Shown here one piece after another: positions 37,127-45,402 of a DNA stretch of 64,000 nt (positions are counted from its first letter, which is position 1; each line of letters begins with the position of its first letter). Under the pieces are notes generated by a model. That model saw only the letters and a program-made list of their open reading frames with translations, was not told where the DNA came from and searched no databases. The DNA is taken from the NCBI GenBank assembly GCA_024687125.1, contig JAILFA010000012.1, forward strand, positions 1-64,000, given 5' to 3'. The position numbers and the translations under genes were made by a program. This DNA comes from Lachnospiraceae bacterium (lineage in GTDB: Bacteria; Bacillota; Clostridia; Lachnospirales; Lachnospiraceae).

Positions 37127-37945
37127 TCAGATGACGATCCGGTACCCCGACCGCATCTGCACGGCGATATCCCCGAGTTCTTCCCTGAGTATCCCGAAGG
37201 CCCGCCTGCCGGTACAGTGTCCCGTACAGACATACCCGATGCCCGTCTCCCTGACTCTCCCCGCGAAGTCCCTGATCTCCGCTTCCGATTTGTTGAACAG
37301 GTGGAATCCGCCGATCAGTCCGTAGACTTTTTTGTCCGGGAACGTATTCTGCACTTCGTTTATGATATTGTATGCGCCCCCGTGGGAACAGGAATTCAGG
37401 ATGACCAGGCCCTTATCCGTATCGACCACCAGGCTCTGCTCGTGTGAAAAGTCATCAGGTTTCCAGCCGTGAGATGTCTTCCGGTACATCATCTCCCGTT
37501 TTCCGACAGCCTCAAGCCCCTCTGTCTTGTGGGGGATCAGGAACACGCCGTCTGCCAGTCTGAAGTCACCCGAGACCGCTTCGATCCTGTCTGCGTATTT
37601 CACCAGCATTCTGCGCGGGATCCCGATATATTTCCGGAAAAGGAACTTCTTTGCGTAACAGTCCGCTGCCGTCTGTTCCCTGACATACAGCTTTGCGTGT
37701 GAATTCTGTTCCAGAAATGCCGGCAGTCCGCCTGCATGATCATAGTGGGCATGACTGAGCACCGCATGATCGATGGTATCGACATCGATGTCCAGGCTCT
37801 TCATGTTCTCGAGGAACAGATCCGAGGCGCCCGCATCCAGAAGAATTCTGCCGCTCTCATGCTCGATCAGGATCGACAGTCCCCACTCCCCGGAGATACC
37901 GTTATCCGCGATATTGTCTACGATCACCGTGAACTTTGTTTCCAT
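37127..37945 (-). CDS. MBL-fold metallo-hydrolase
   Basis: LSHAHYDHAGGLPAFLEQN, NSCSHGGAYNIINE, GGFHLF; start taken at METKFTVIVDN rather than ORF start 38029. Confidence 0.85.
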   Translation of the reverse strand: METKFTVIVDNIADNGISGEWGLSILIEHESGRILLDAGASDLFLENMKSLDIDVDTIDHAVLSHAHYDHAGGLPAFLEQNSHAKLYVREQTAADCYAKKFLFRKYIGIPRRMLVKYADRIEAVSGDFRLADGVFLIPHKTEGLEAVGKREMMYRKTSHGWKPDDFSHEQSLVVDTDKGLVILNSCSHGGAYNIINEVQNTFPDKKVYGLIGGFHLFNKSEAEIRDFAGRVRETGIGYVCTGHCTGRRAFGILREELGDIAVQMRSGYRIVI

Positions 37946-38060
37946 GACATCCTCATTTCTCATTACAAAAAGGCAGTTCCATACTGTGAAAAAGTAGCAT
38001 GACGGTTTTTGTGTGTCAAGCCGGAGCAAAGAACCATTCCGTCATTGAGATCAGACACAG

Positions 38061-38093
38061 AAAAAGGCATCGGTCACAGGGCCGATGCCTTTT
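38061..38093 (-). terminator. Rho-independent terminator downstream of the MerR-family gene
   Basis: AAAAGGCATCGG-CCCTGTGA-CCGATGCCTTTTT on minus strand. Confidence 0.85.
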
Positions 38094-38122
38094 GTCTGTT
38101 TTCTTTTGCTTTCATTTTTGCT

Positions 38123-38857
38123 TCAACTGCAGTAGATCTGGATCGCTCTGTCGACGAATTCTCCGGTCCCCTCACCGCCGGCCGCGTCGATGTTCTTCGT
38201 GAAATCTCCGCCTGCCGAGTACATCTTCCCAAGGCCTTTCAGGATCTCATTAGTGCAGGTATACATGTTTTCGGTGATATAGGCCTGGATCCTTTTCACG
38301 AGATCCTGTGCCTCAGGAGAGCCGGGATCTTTGTCCTTCATCCCGCCGGCCTCCTTAAAGAGGAGCATGAAGCGTTCCACGAACAGCCTGTTGTCTTTCT
38401 CCGAGCGATCCTTCGTTTTCTCTTCGAATTCCTTATACTCCGGCGTGTCTCCCCACGAAGCTTTTGCTTCTCTGGCATATTCATCGAGCTTCGTCTTATC
38501 AAATGCTGAAAAATCCATATGTTTCACCCCCATTTCTTTGATATTCCGTGCAAAGCGGATCAGGTCATCCAGGTGTGCCCGTTTCAGTGTCAGGAGCTCG
38601 ATCTGCTGCTCCAGCGCCCTGTCCCTGTCAAAATCCGGACTCTCCAGGATGTCTCTGATATCCTTCAGAGGAAACTCCAGTTCCCGAAACAGCAGGATGT
38701 GCTGCAGGCGCTCCAGATCCGTATCGTCATACAGTCTGTAGCCGGCCTCTGTGCGTCCCGTCGGATGCAGAAGGCCGATCCTGTCATAGTACTGCAGCGT
38801 GCGTATACTCACGCCGGCAAGACTGCTCACCTCATGTACGGTCATCATTTCCGTCAT
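38123..38857 (-). CDS. MerR family regulator with TipAS-like effector domain
   Basis: 244 aa; MTVHEVSSLAGVSIRTLQYYDRIGLLHPTGRTEAGYRLYDDTDLERLQHIL; C-terminal ~100-aa helical domain. Confidence 0.9.
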   Translation of the reverse strand: MTEMMTVHEVSSLAGVSIRTLQYYDRIGLLHPTGRTEAGYRLYDDTDLERLQHILLFRELEFPLKDIRDILESPDFDRDRALEQQIELLTLKRAHLDDLIRFARNIKEMGVKHMDFSAFDKTKLDEYAREAKASWGDTPEYKEFEEKTKDRSEKDNRLFVERFMLLFKEAGGMKDKDPGSPEAQDLVKRIQAYITENMYTCTNEILKGLGKMYSAGGDFTKNIDAAGGEGTGEFVDRAIQIYCS

Positions 38858-38878
38858 CCTCCTTTGCTTTGTGAGTCC

Positions 38879-38909
38879 ACTATAAACTATTACGTTACGT
38901 CAGAGTCAA
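38879..38909 (-). promoter_or_regulatory. MerR-type promoter with 19-bp spacer
   Basis: TTGACT-CTGACGTAACGTAATAGTT-TATAGT on minus strand upstream of the MerR gene. Confidence 0.75.
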
Positions 38910-39005
38910 CACATTTTTTCAATAATTTTTCTTGAAAACAATTCCTGATTCGTTTAGCCTTTATTCATAACATTCCTGTCTTATTCACGAGGAGCCGGGA
39001 TACCT

Positions 39006-40331
39006 ATGGGACTGATCGAAAAAATGATAAAAGCCCGAGGCGGCGACCGCCGGTCAAGGGAAAAGATTCTGAAGGCGCAAAGAAAGCGGCTTCTGGCACT
39101 TGTAAGGACAGCCAGGGAAAAAAGCCCGTTCTATCGGAAACTGTATGCCGGGATCCCCGATGATCCTTCGCTCGCAGATCTTCCGCCCGTCAGCAAGCCT
39201 GAACTGATGGCGCATTTTGATGATGTACTGACCGACAGAAGCATCACGATGGAACGGATCGACCGCTTTACACAGAACCTCGACAACATCGGGCGGATGA
39301 TCGACGATAAGTATCTCATCTTCAAAACCTCCGGATCTACCGGCAACCCGGCAGTTGTCCTGTATGACAGGCCGAATATCGATGTGGCTTCCGCGGTCGC
39401 GGCGTTTCGTACATTCGCGAGAAAAGAGGATCTTCGGAAGTTTCTGAAGCACGGTAAGAAGACAGCCGGCGTATTTGCCGATTACGGATTTTATCTTGCC
39501 TGCGGGATGTCCAGATATCTCCAGCTGAAAATGCCGCGGCAAAATGCCAAGATCACGGTCGATGTCAACGCTCCGGAAGCGGATATCATAAAACAGCTCA
39601 ATGAATTTCAGCCGTCCATGCTGAGCGGTTACCCGTCAAACCTGTCCCTGCTCGCTGATCTTAAGGAACTGAACATTCACCCCGATGTGGTGATCACGGG
39701 CGGCGAGCTCCTCACGGATGATATCCGTGCAAAACTTGAGCGCAGGTTCGGCTGCTATGTGCAGACCCATTATTCATGCACGGAAGGCGGAGAGATCGCC
39801 TGCGAGTGTGAAGAAAAGCACCTGCATATCAATGAGGACTGGGTGATCGTGGAGCCCGTGAATTCCGCCGGCGAACCCGTCCCCTGCGGGGAAATGTCAG
39901 ATAAGGTCCTGCTCACCAATCTGTCAAACCACATCCAGCCATTCATCCGCTATGAACTGACGGACAGGATCATCGTGCATGACGAAAAATGCGGATGCGG
40001 CAGGACCACCCGTTGGCTGGAGATCGAAGGAAGGACCGATGATATCCTGGAATTTGACCATGGGGTTCGTATCGCTCCGATGTCGCTGTACAAGATCCTG
40101 GAGGAAGTAAAAGCGATCCGCAGATTCCAGCTGATCCAGAGAGCGCCCGACCGTCTGGAACTCCGGATGGTCTCAGATGATCCAGCCGGGGCTTTTGCTC
40201 AGGCAAAGCATGACCTTCAGGAGTTCTTTGCGGGCAAAGGCCTGACAGTAGACGTCATTCTTTCCGAACAGACACCGCAGGCCGATAAGATCAGCGGAAA
40301 GTTCAAGCACGTCTGCAAAGACTTCGCCTGA
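39006..40331 (+). CDS. Phenylacetate-CoA ligase / coenzyme F390 synthetase-like AMP-forming enzyme
   Basis: 441 aa; FKTSGSTGNPAVVLYDRP, HYSCTEGGEIACECE, GRTDDILEF. Confidence 0.82.
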   Translation: MGLIEKMIKARGGDRRSREKILKAQRKRLLALVRTAREKSPFYRKLYAGIPDDPSLADLPPVSKPELMAHFDDVLTDRSITMERIDRFTQNLDNIGRMIDDKYLIFKTSGSTGNPAVVLYDRPNIDVASAVAAFRTFARKEDLRKFLKHGKKTAGVFADYGFYLACGMSRYLQLKMPRQNAKITVDVNAPEADIIKQLNEFQPSMLSGYPSNLSLLADLKELNIHPDVVITGGELLTDDIRAKLERRFGCYVQTHYSCTEGGEIACECEEKHLHINEDWVIVEPVNSAGEPVPCGEMSDKVLLTNLSNHIQPFIRYELTDRIIVHDEKCGCGRTTRWLEIEGRTDDILEFDHGVRIAPMSLYKILEEVKAIRRFQLIQRAPDRLELRMVSDDPAGAFAQAKHDLQEFFAGKGLTVDVILSEQTPQADKISGKFKHVCKDFA

Positions 40332-40370
40332 TCGATCCGGATGTCATTTGGTAAGCAAGAGGTGCCATTC

Positions 40371-41150
40371 ATGTCAAAACTGCTCGATGATATCATAAAA
40401 GTCTCCGAGGAAGCCGGCCGGATCATGCAGACGGCAAAGCGGCCCAAAGTCATGGAGAAATCCGGACACGCCAATTTCTGCACGGAAACCGACGAAAAGA
40501 TCCAGGCCTTTCTGATCGAAAAACTCTCCGGACTGCTGCCCCAAGCATCGTTCCTTGGAGAAGAGGACGGTCAGGACGTATTCACATCCAAGATGAGCCG
40601 GGGATACTGCTTCGTGATCGACCCGATCGACGGTACATCGAATTTCATCTATTCCTATCATCCGTCGGTTGTTTCCATCGGACTTCTGAAGGAAGGAAAG
40701 CCCTATATGGCAGTCATCCGCAATCCGTACGACGAAATGACGTTCTCGGCGACAGCCGGACAGGGAGCGTATATGAACGGCGAAAAGCTCCTGTCCTCCG
40801 ACGCACCGCTGTCCGATTCACTGGCGGTATTCGGAACGGCACCGTATTATACGGAGCTGCAGGATCAGACATTCGAGTATGCCAGAAAGCTGCTGCCGTT
40901 ATGTGTTGACTTAAGGCGCTCCGGAACAGCGGCGTGGGATATGTGCTGTGTGGCAATGGGGCGATGCAGCCTGTATTTCGAGATGCGGATCCAGTTATGG
41001 GACTACGCAGCGGCTGCACTCGTGGCCAGTGAGGCAGGCTGTTCTGTCACGGATATCAAAGGCGATCCGCTTTCCTATCAGGGTGCGACATCGATCCTGT
41101 GCAGGGCAAGAGGCGTCTCCGAGATACCGAAACCCTTCCTGACTGACTGA
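40371..41150 (+). CDS. Inositol monophosphatase family protein
   Basis: Start at MSKLLDD; GEEDGQD, IDPIDGTSNFIYSYHPSVVSIGL, WDYAAAALVASEAG. Confidence 0.9.
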   Translation: MSKLLDDIIKVSEEAGRIMQTAKRPKVMEKSGHANFCTETDEKIQAFLIEKLSGLLPQASFLGEEDGQDVFTSKMSRGYCFVIDPIDGTSNFIYSYHPSVVSIGLLKEGKPYMAVIRNPYDEMTFSATAGQGAYMNGEKLLSSDAPLSDSLAVFGTAPYYTELQDQTFEYARKLLPLCVDLRRSGTAAWDMCCVAMGRCSLYFEMRIQLWDYAAAALVASEAGCSVTDIKGDPLSYQGATSILCRARGVSEIPKPFLTD

Positions 41151-41382
41151 TCAACATCCCGCAAAGGTTTGCTCGCGCCATATCCGACATTAAAGGCGAT
41201 ATTCGTGACGGTCAAACATGTCCATGTTTCCTTTCCGAGTTTTCTGTCATCATATCATAACCCGCATGCCATCACAAACATGCCCGGTATTCCGCCTGCT
41301 GCACATCATATTGCTTTTTGAAAGGTGTATGATAAAATAACAGTTGGTACCCAACTTCGTCACGTCTATGGGGGAATAAACG

Positions 41383-43836
41383 ATGAGCAATCTCCGGATC
41401 CGAACAAAAGATACGCTCTTTCCGGTCGCACCGGATCTGTATGGCCTGTTTTTCGAGGATATCAGTCACGCGGGAGACGGCGGTCTGTATCCGGAAATGC
41501 TGAGAAACCGCTCGTTTGAGGATTCTCTGCTGCCGGAAGGCTGCGTCACCAAAGACGGCGGCAAAACCTTTGTCTCGCCCACCGGCTGGATAGACGAATT
41601 CAATAACGGTGAGGGCATGAGCGACTGGGTAAAAAACAATGACGTTCCACCCACGGATATACCCGCCTGGTACGCCGATCATGCAAAGATGACGCTGGAT
41701 CATGAGAACCGTCTGAACCAGCATCGCAGGGTATCGCTCCGGGTAGATTTCAGCGCGGGCGGTACCATACGCAATATCGGATATTGCGGCATCCCTCAGC
41801 AGGCGGGGAAATCCTATGATCTCTACATGTTCGTCCGCTCCGATGTCGAGGCGGATCTTACGATCTCGATAACGGAGCAGGATCGCATTTCCGCATCCTC
41901 TGATATCCGGATCCGCCCCGGAGACTGGGACCGGTACGATGCCGTCCTACACGCCGCGTTCTCATCAAAAAGCGCCGCGTTATGCATCACCTGTTCATCG
42001 GATGCGACGCTTACCTTTGGGTTCATCTCTCTGATGCCAGCAGAAACCTTTATGGGGCACGGTCTGCGGATGGATCTGGCGGAGAAGCTCCGCGATATGA
42101 ACCCTGCTTTTCTGCGGTTTCCAGGCGGCTGTATCGTGGAAGGCTTCTCAATGGAGACTGTATGGTACTTCAGAAACACGATCGGTCCCGTGTGGGAGCG
42201 CCCTTCTCACTGGCTGCTGTGGCACTACCGCACCACAAACGGTCTGGGATTCCACGAGTATCTGCAGCTCTGTGAAGACCTGAACGTTGCGCCGCTGTAT
42301 GTGTGTAATTGCGGAATGACCTGTCAGGGCAGGAATCCGCGGTATTTTGACCCGGATGAACAGTCGGACATGCTGGAGGATATCCTGGCTGCGCTCGAAT
42401 ACGCGCTCGGCGATCCCGGCACCAGATGGGGAGCTGTCCGGGCAGACATGGGGCATGAGGCACCTTTCCGTCTTGATTATCTTGAGATCGGCAATGAAAA
42501 TGCCGGGCCTGAATACGAATGGCGTTTTGACATGATAAGAAAAGCTGTTCTGGAGCGCTATCCGGACCTTACCATTATCGCAAACGACCGCGGCAAGTCG
42601 AAAAAACTGGAAACCGATATCGCAGATGACCACTACTACAATATGCCGGAATTCTTTGCCGAAGGGATCCACCTTTATGACGGCTACGACAGGACGGAGC
42701 CTGATGTTTTTATCGGAGAATTCTCGGTCAATCAGACCTATGAGGGACAGCTTCGCGCCGCTGTCTCCGAAGCCATGTTCATGCTTGGCATGGAGCGCAA
42801 TCAGGACAAAGTGAAGCTTTCCTCCTACGCCCCTCTTTTCCAGCATGTACACTATGGTTCATGGTTCCCCAATCTGATCATTTACGACAACGCGGAAAGC
42901 TTCGTGATCCCGACCTATTACTGTTTCCGGATATTCGGAGGAAATCGCGGGCAAAATGTCGTTTTTTCCGAGGAAGACGTAAAAAAAATCTACTATGATC
43001 TCCACGGTCTGCCCGCATTATCCGGAGATGACGGGGTACGGTTCAGGGATCCGGTATGGAACGGAAAATCTGTGGAACCCTCCAGATGCATTCTGGCGCG
43101 TTTTCAGAACATCGGCAAAAATGAGATCACCCTGCACAGTGAATTTGAACCCGACATGCCCGAATTCCCGTTCAAAGTCTATCCTCTTGTAACTCTTGGC
43201 GAGGATCATGAATGCAGAAAAGGCGTCTTTGAGGTCGATGCTTTCTGTGAAAAAGGTAAGGATATCGCTCTTGGCATACTGGTCTCTCCCAAACCCCTTT
43301 CCTACTATGACCGCACAAATCCGAATCCAACCGATCCATGGAGCATGCGGTTTTTGGAAGTGTCAAGATGGATCATCTCAGACGGGCACTCTTTTATAGC
43401 ACGCGGCAGCTTCCCGGCGAAGCCCATTTCGGAACCCAGAGATGTCTGTCTTAAAACAGACGCGTTCAACCACCTGAAGTATACCGTGTCAGACCATACC
43501 CTCATACTGGAGATAAACGGCGAGATCATAGATACCGTAGAGCTCCCGTACTATCCCGCAATGGGCAGCGTGGTCACGGATACGGATGAGGAAGTGATCA
43601 TCAAGATCGTCAATTTTGCCGATGACGCGGAGTCTGTCGGGATCACTCTCGACTGCGACGTGGAGTCCGCCTATACCGTCAATCTTATGACTGGAAACGC
43701 CGCGGATGAAAACAGCCTGGAGGCGCCGGAGAAGGTTTCCGATAAGCTTGTGTGCGCAGACGGTGCTTCGCGTTCATTCGTATATGAAGCACCCGCGCTG
43801 TCTGTCAGCGCCCTGCGCCTGAAAAAACTGAACTGA
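41383..43836 (+). CDS. GH51-type alpha-L-arabinofuranosidase
   Basis: 817 aa; LYGLFFEDISHAGDGGLYPEMLRNRSFE, MNPAFLRFPGGCIVEG, LEIGNENAGPEYEWRFDMI, FIGEFSVN. Confidence 0.92.
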   Translation: MSNLRIRTKDTLFPVAPDLYGLFFEDISHAGDGGLYPEMLRNRSFEDSLLPEGCVTKDGGKTFVSPTGWIDEFNNGEGMSDWVKNNDVPPTDIPAWYADHAKMTLDHENRLNQHRRVSLRVDFSAGGTIRNIGYCGIPQQAGKSYDLYMFVRSDVEADLTISITEQDRISASSDIRIRPGDWDRYDAVLHAAFSSKSAALCITCSSDATLTFGFISLMPAETFMGHGLRMDLAEKLRDMNPAFLRFPGGCIVEGFSMETVWYFRNTIGPVWERPSHWLLWHYRTTNGLGFHEYLQLCEDLNVAPLYVCNCGMTCQGRNPRYFDPDEQSDMLEDILAALEYALGDPGTRWGAVRADMGHEAPFRLDYLEIGNENAGPEYEWRFDMIRKAVLERYPDLTIIANDRGKSKKLETDIADDHYYNMPEFFAEGIHLYDGYDRTEPDVFIGEFSVNQTYEGQLRAAVSEAMFMLGMERNQDKVKLSSYAPLFQHVHYGSWFPNLIIYDNAESFVIPTYYCFRIFGGNRGQNVVFSEEDVKKIYYDLHGLPALSGDDGVRFRDPVWNGKSVEPSRCILARFQNIGKNEITLHSEFEPDMPEFPFKVYPLVTLGEDHECRKGVFEVDAFCEKGKDIALGILVSPKPLSYYDRTNPNPTDPWSMRFLEVSRWIISDGHSFIARGSFPAKPISEPRDVCLKTDAFNHLKYTVSDHTLILEINGEIIDTVELPYYPAMGSVVTDTDEEVIIKIVNFADDAESVGITLDCDVESAYTVNLMTGNAADENSLEAPEKVSDKLVCADGASRSFVYEAPALSVSALRLKKLN

Positions 43837-43886
43837 AGAAGACGTGATCGCCCGTTCTGTACAGACGGGGTCCGTCTTAATCTCTG

Positions 43887-43979
43887 TCAGGCTCGTGCTC
43901 CTCGATTTTCCTCCTCGGAACACGCGGAAAGCATGGTCGTGGTCAGGATCAGTATGGCTGCCGCTGCATACTTCTTCAT
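43887..43979 (-). CDS. 30-aa small lipoprotein-like ORF
   Basis: MKKYAAAAILILTTTMLSACSEEENRGARA*, signal peptide with LSAC lipobox; 5 nt after the preceding stop. Confidence 0.45.
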   Translation of the reverse strand: MKKYAAAAILILTTTMLSACSEEENRGARA

Positions 43980-43984
43980 GACGT

Positions 43985-44287
43985 TCATACCGTGTAATTC
44001 AGGCACACTCTGGATGCCGTATAAGGTCTTACCTTTCCGTCAGCGACCTCCACATGCGCAGGATGCACGGAATATCCCTTCAGCGCAGCTTCGTCCTCGA
44101 ACAGAGAATCCAGCATCAGATCACAGTTGGAGCCCGCCAGAGGCTCCGTGTTCACTTTTATCTCGACCAGTCCGGGAATCCTGCCCTTCAGGCCTTCCAG
44201 CCCCTCTTTGATAGCTTTTTTGATCTCATCCTTCCGGTCACCGGAATACTCATCCTTCAGTGTCCAGAGAATCACGTGACGTACCAT
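43985..44287 (-). CDS. Dabb (stress-responsive A/B barrel) domain protein
   Basis: MVRHVILWTLKDEYSGDRKDEIKKAIKEGLEGLKGRIPGLVEIKVN...SDLMLDSLFEDEAALKGYSVHPAHVEV-type sequence. Confidence 0.88.
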   Translation of the reverse strand: MVRHVILWTLKDEYSGDRKDEIKKAIKEGLEGLKGRIPGLVEIKVNTEPLAGSNCDLMLDSLFEDEAALKGYSVHPAHVEVADGKVRPYTASRVCLNYTV

Positions 44288-44443
44288 AAAAACACCTCCT
44301 TTTCTTTCCGACTTACAAAGCAATTATAGACCATTCCGCGATATATGCCAAATCCGCCCGGCCGCGTAAATCCGCTTGACATGCTGCGCTGACCTGATGG
44401 TACTATGGAAGCGTAATGGCCACACGCATGATGCACAGGAGAT

Positions 44444-45133
44444 GTGATGATAAAAGCCGTCATCTTTGATATGTTTGAGACTCTGGTGACCCTGTTTGAA
44501 GGGAAAACCTACTTCGGAGAGGATATCGCGGCAGACGTCGGCATTGATCCGACTCTCTTCAGAAAAGAGTGGCATTCGACGGAACAGGGGCGGAGCACCG
44601 GCAAGTACACGATCGAAGAAGGCCTTGCGATCGTCCTGAAAAGGCTGGGTGTATACTCGGAAGAGAAGGTGGCGTTCATCGCAGACAAGAGAAAAGCTGC
44701 TCTCAGGGATTCTTTTTCCGCCATCCCGGACGGATCGATCCGCCTTTTATCGGAGCTTAAGAAACGCGGGATCAGGATCGGGCTGATGACGAACACCTTT
44801 TCCGATGAGCGGGAGTTTATCAGGCAAAGCATCCTGTTTCCGTATTTCGATGTCTCTCTGATCTCGTATGAGCAGGGAAGGTGCAAGCCGGACCCTTCTC
44901 TTTACAGCGATATGACGAGGCTCCTCGGTGTCACTGCTGATGAATGCCTCTATGTGGGAGACGGCGGATCCCGGGAGCTGTATGCCGCCAGAGACGCGGG
45001 CATGCATCCCTGTCAATGCACATGGTTTCACGACAGAGCGTTTGAGCCTCATATCCCATGCGCCATCCTGGAAGAATTTGACCACGCGGATCAGCCTCTG
45101 GATGTCCTTGATAATCTGGACAGAAACAGCTGA
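44444..45133 (+). CDS. HAD family hydrolase
   Basis: 229 aa; MIKAVIFDMFETLVTLFEG, YVGDGGSRELYAARDAGM. Confidence 0.88.
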   Translation: MMIKAVIFDMFETLVTLFEGKTYFGEDIAADVGIDPTLFRKEWHSTEQGRSTGKYTIEEGLAIVLKRLGVYSEEKVAFIADKRKAALRDSFSAIPDGSIRLLSELKKRGIRIGLMTNTFSDEREFIRQSILFPYFDVSLISYEQGRCKPDPSLYSDMTRLLGVTADECLYVGDGGSRELYAARDAGMHPCQCTWFHDRAFEPHIPCAILEEFDHADQPLDVLDNLDRNS

Positions 45134-45402
45134 TAATCATCATCCTGCCCGTCCAGTAACGGCGAATTCTCCCCGCCGCCGTTGGTGCTGCGCTTCATGG
45201 CCGCGTAATCATTCTCGCCGTGTTCGATCAGATCCATCACATTCATCGGGCATCCTGCCTCATTCGCGATCGAACAGAAATCAGAAAGCGGATGATCGGA
45301 ATCCCTTGTTTTCAGGAGCCTTTTCTTTAACGTCTCGTCGGCTTTCGCCATGATCATCAGTTTTTCCAATGCTTCTTCGATATCCATAATGGCCTCCGTC
45401 AA
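45091..45402 (-). CDS. Hypothetical protein (103 aa)
   Basis: ORF abutting 45399 of the ATP-grasp gene; 43-bp convergent overlap with the HAD gene. Confidence 0.55.
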   Translation of the reverse strand: MTEAIMDIEEALEKLMIMAKADETLKKRLLKTRDSDHPLSDFCSIANEAGCPMNVMDLIEHGENDYAAMKRSTNGGGENSPLLDGQDDDYQLFLSRLSRTSRG

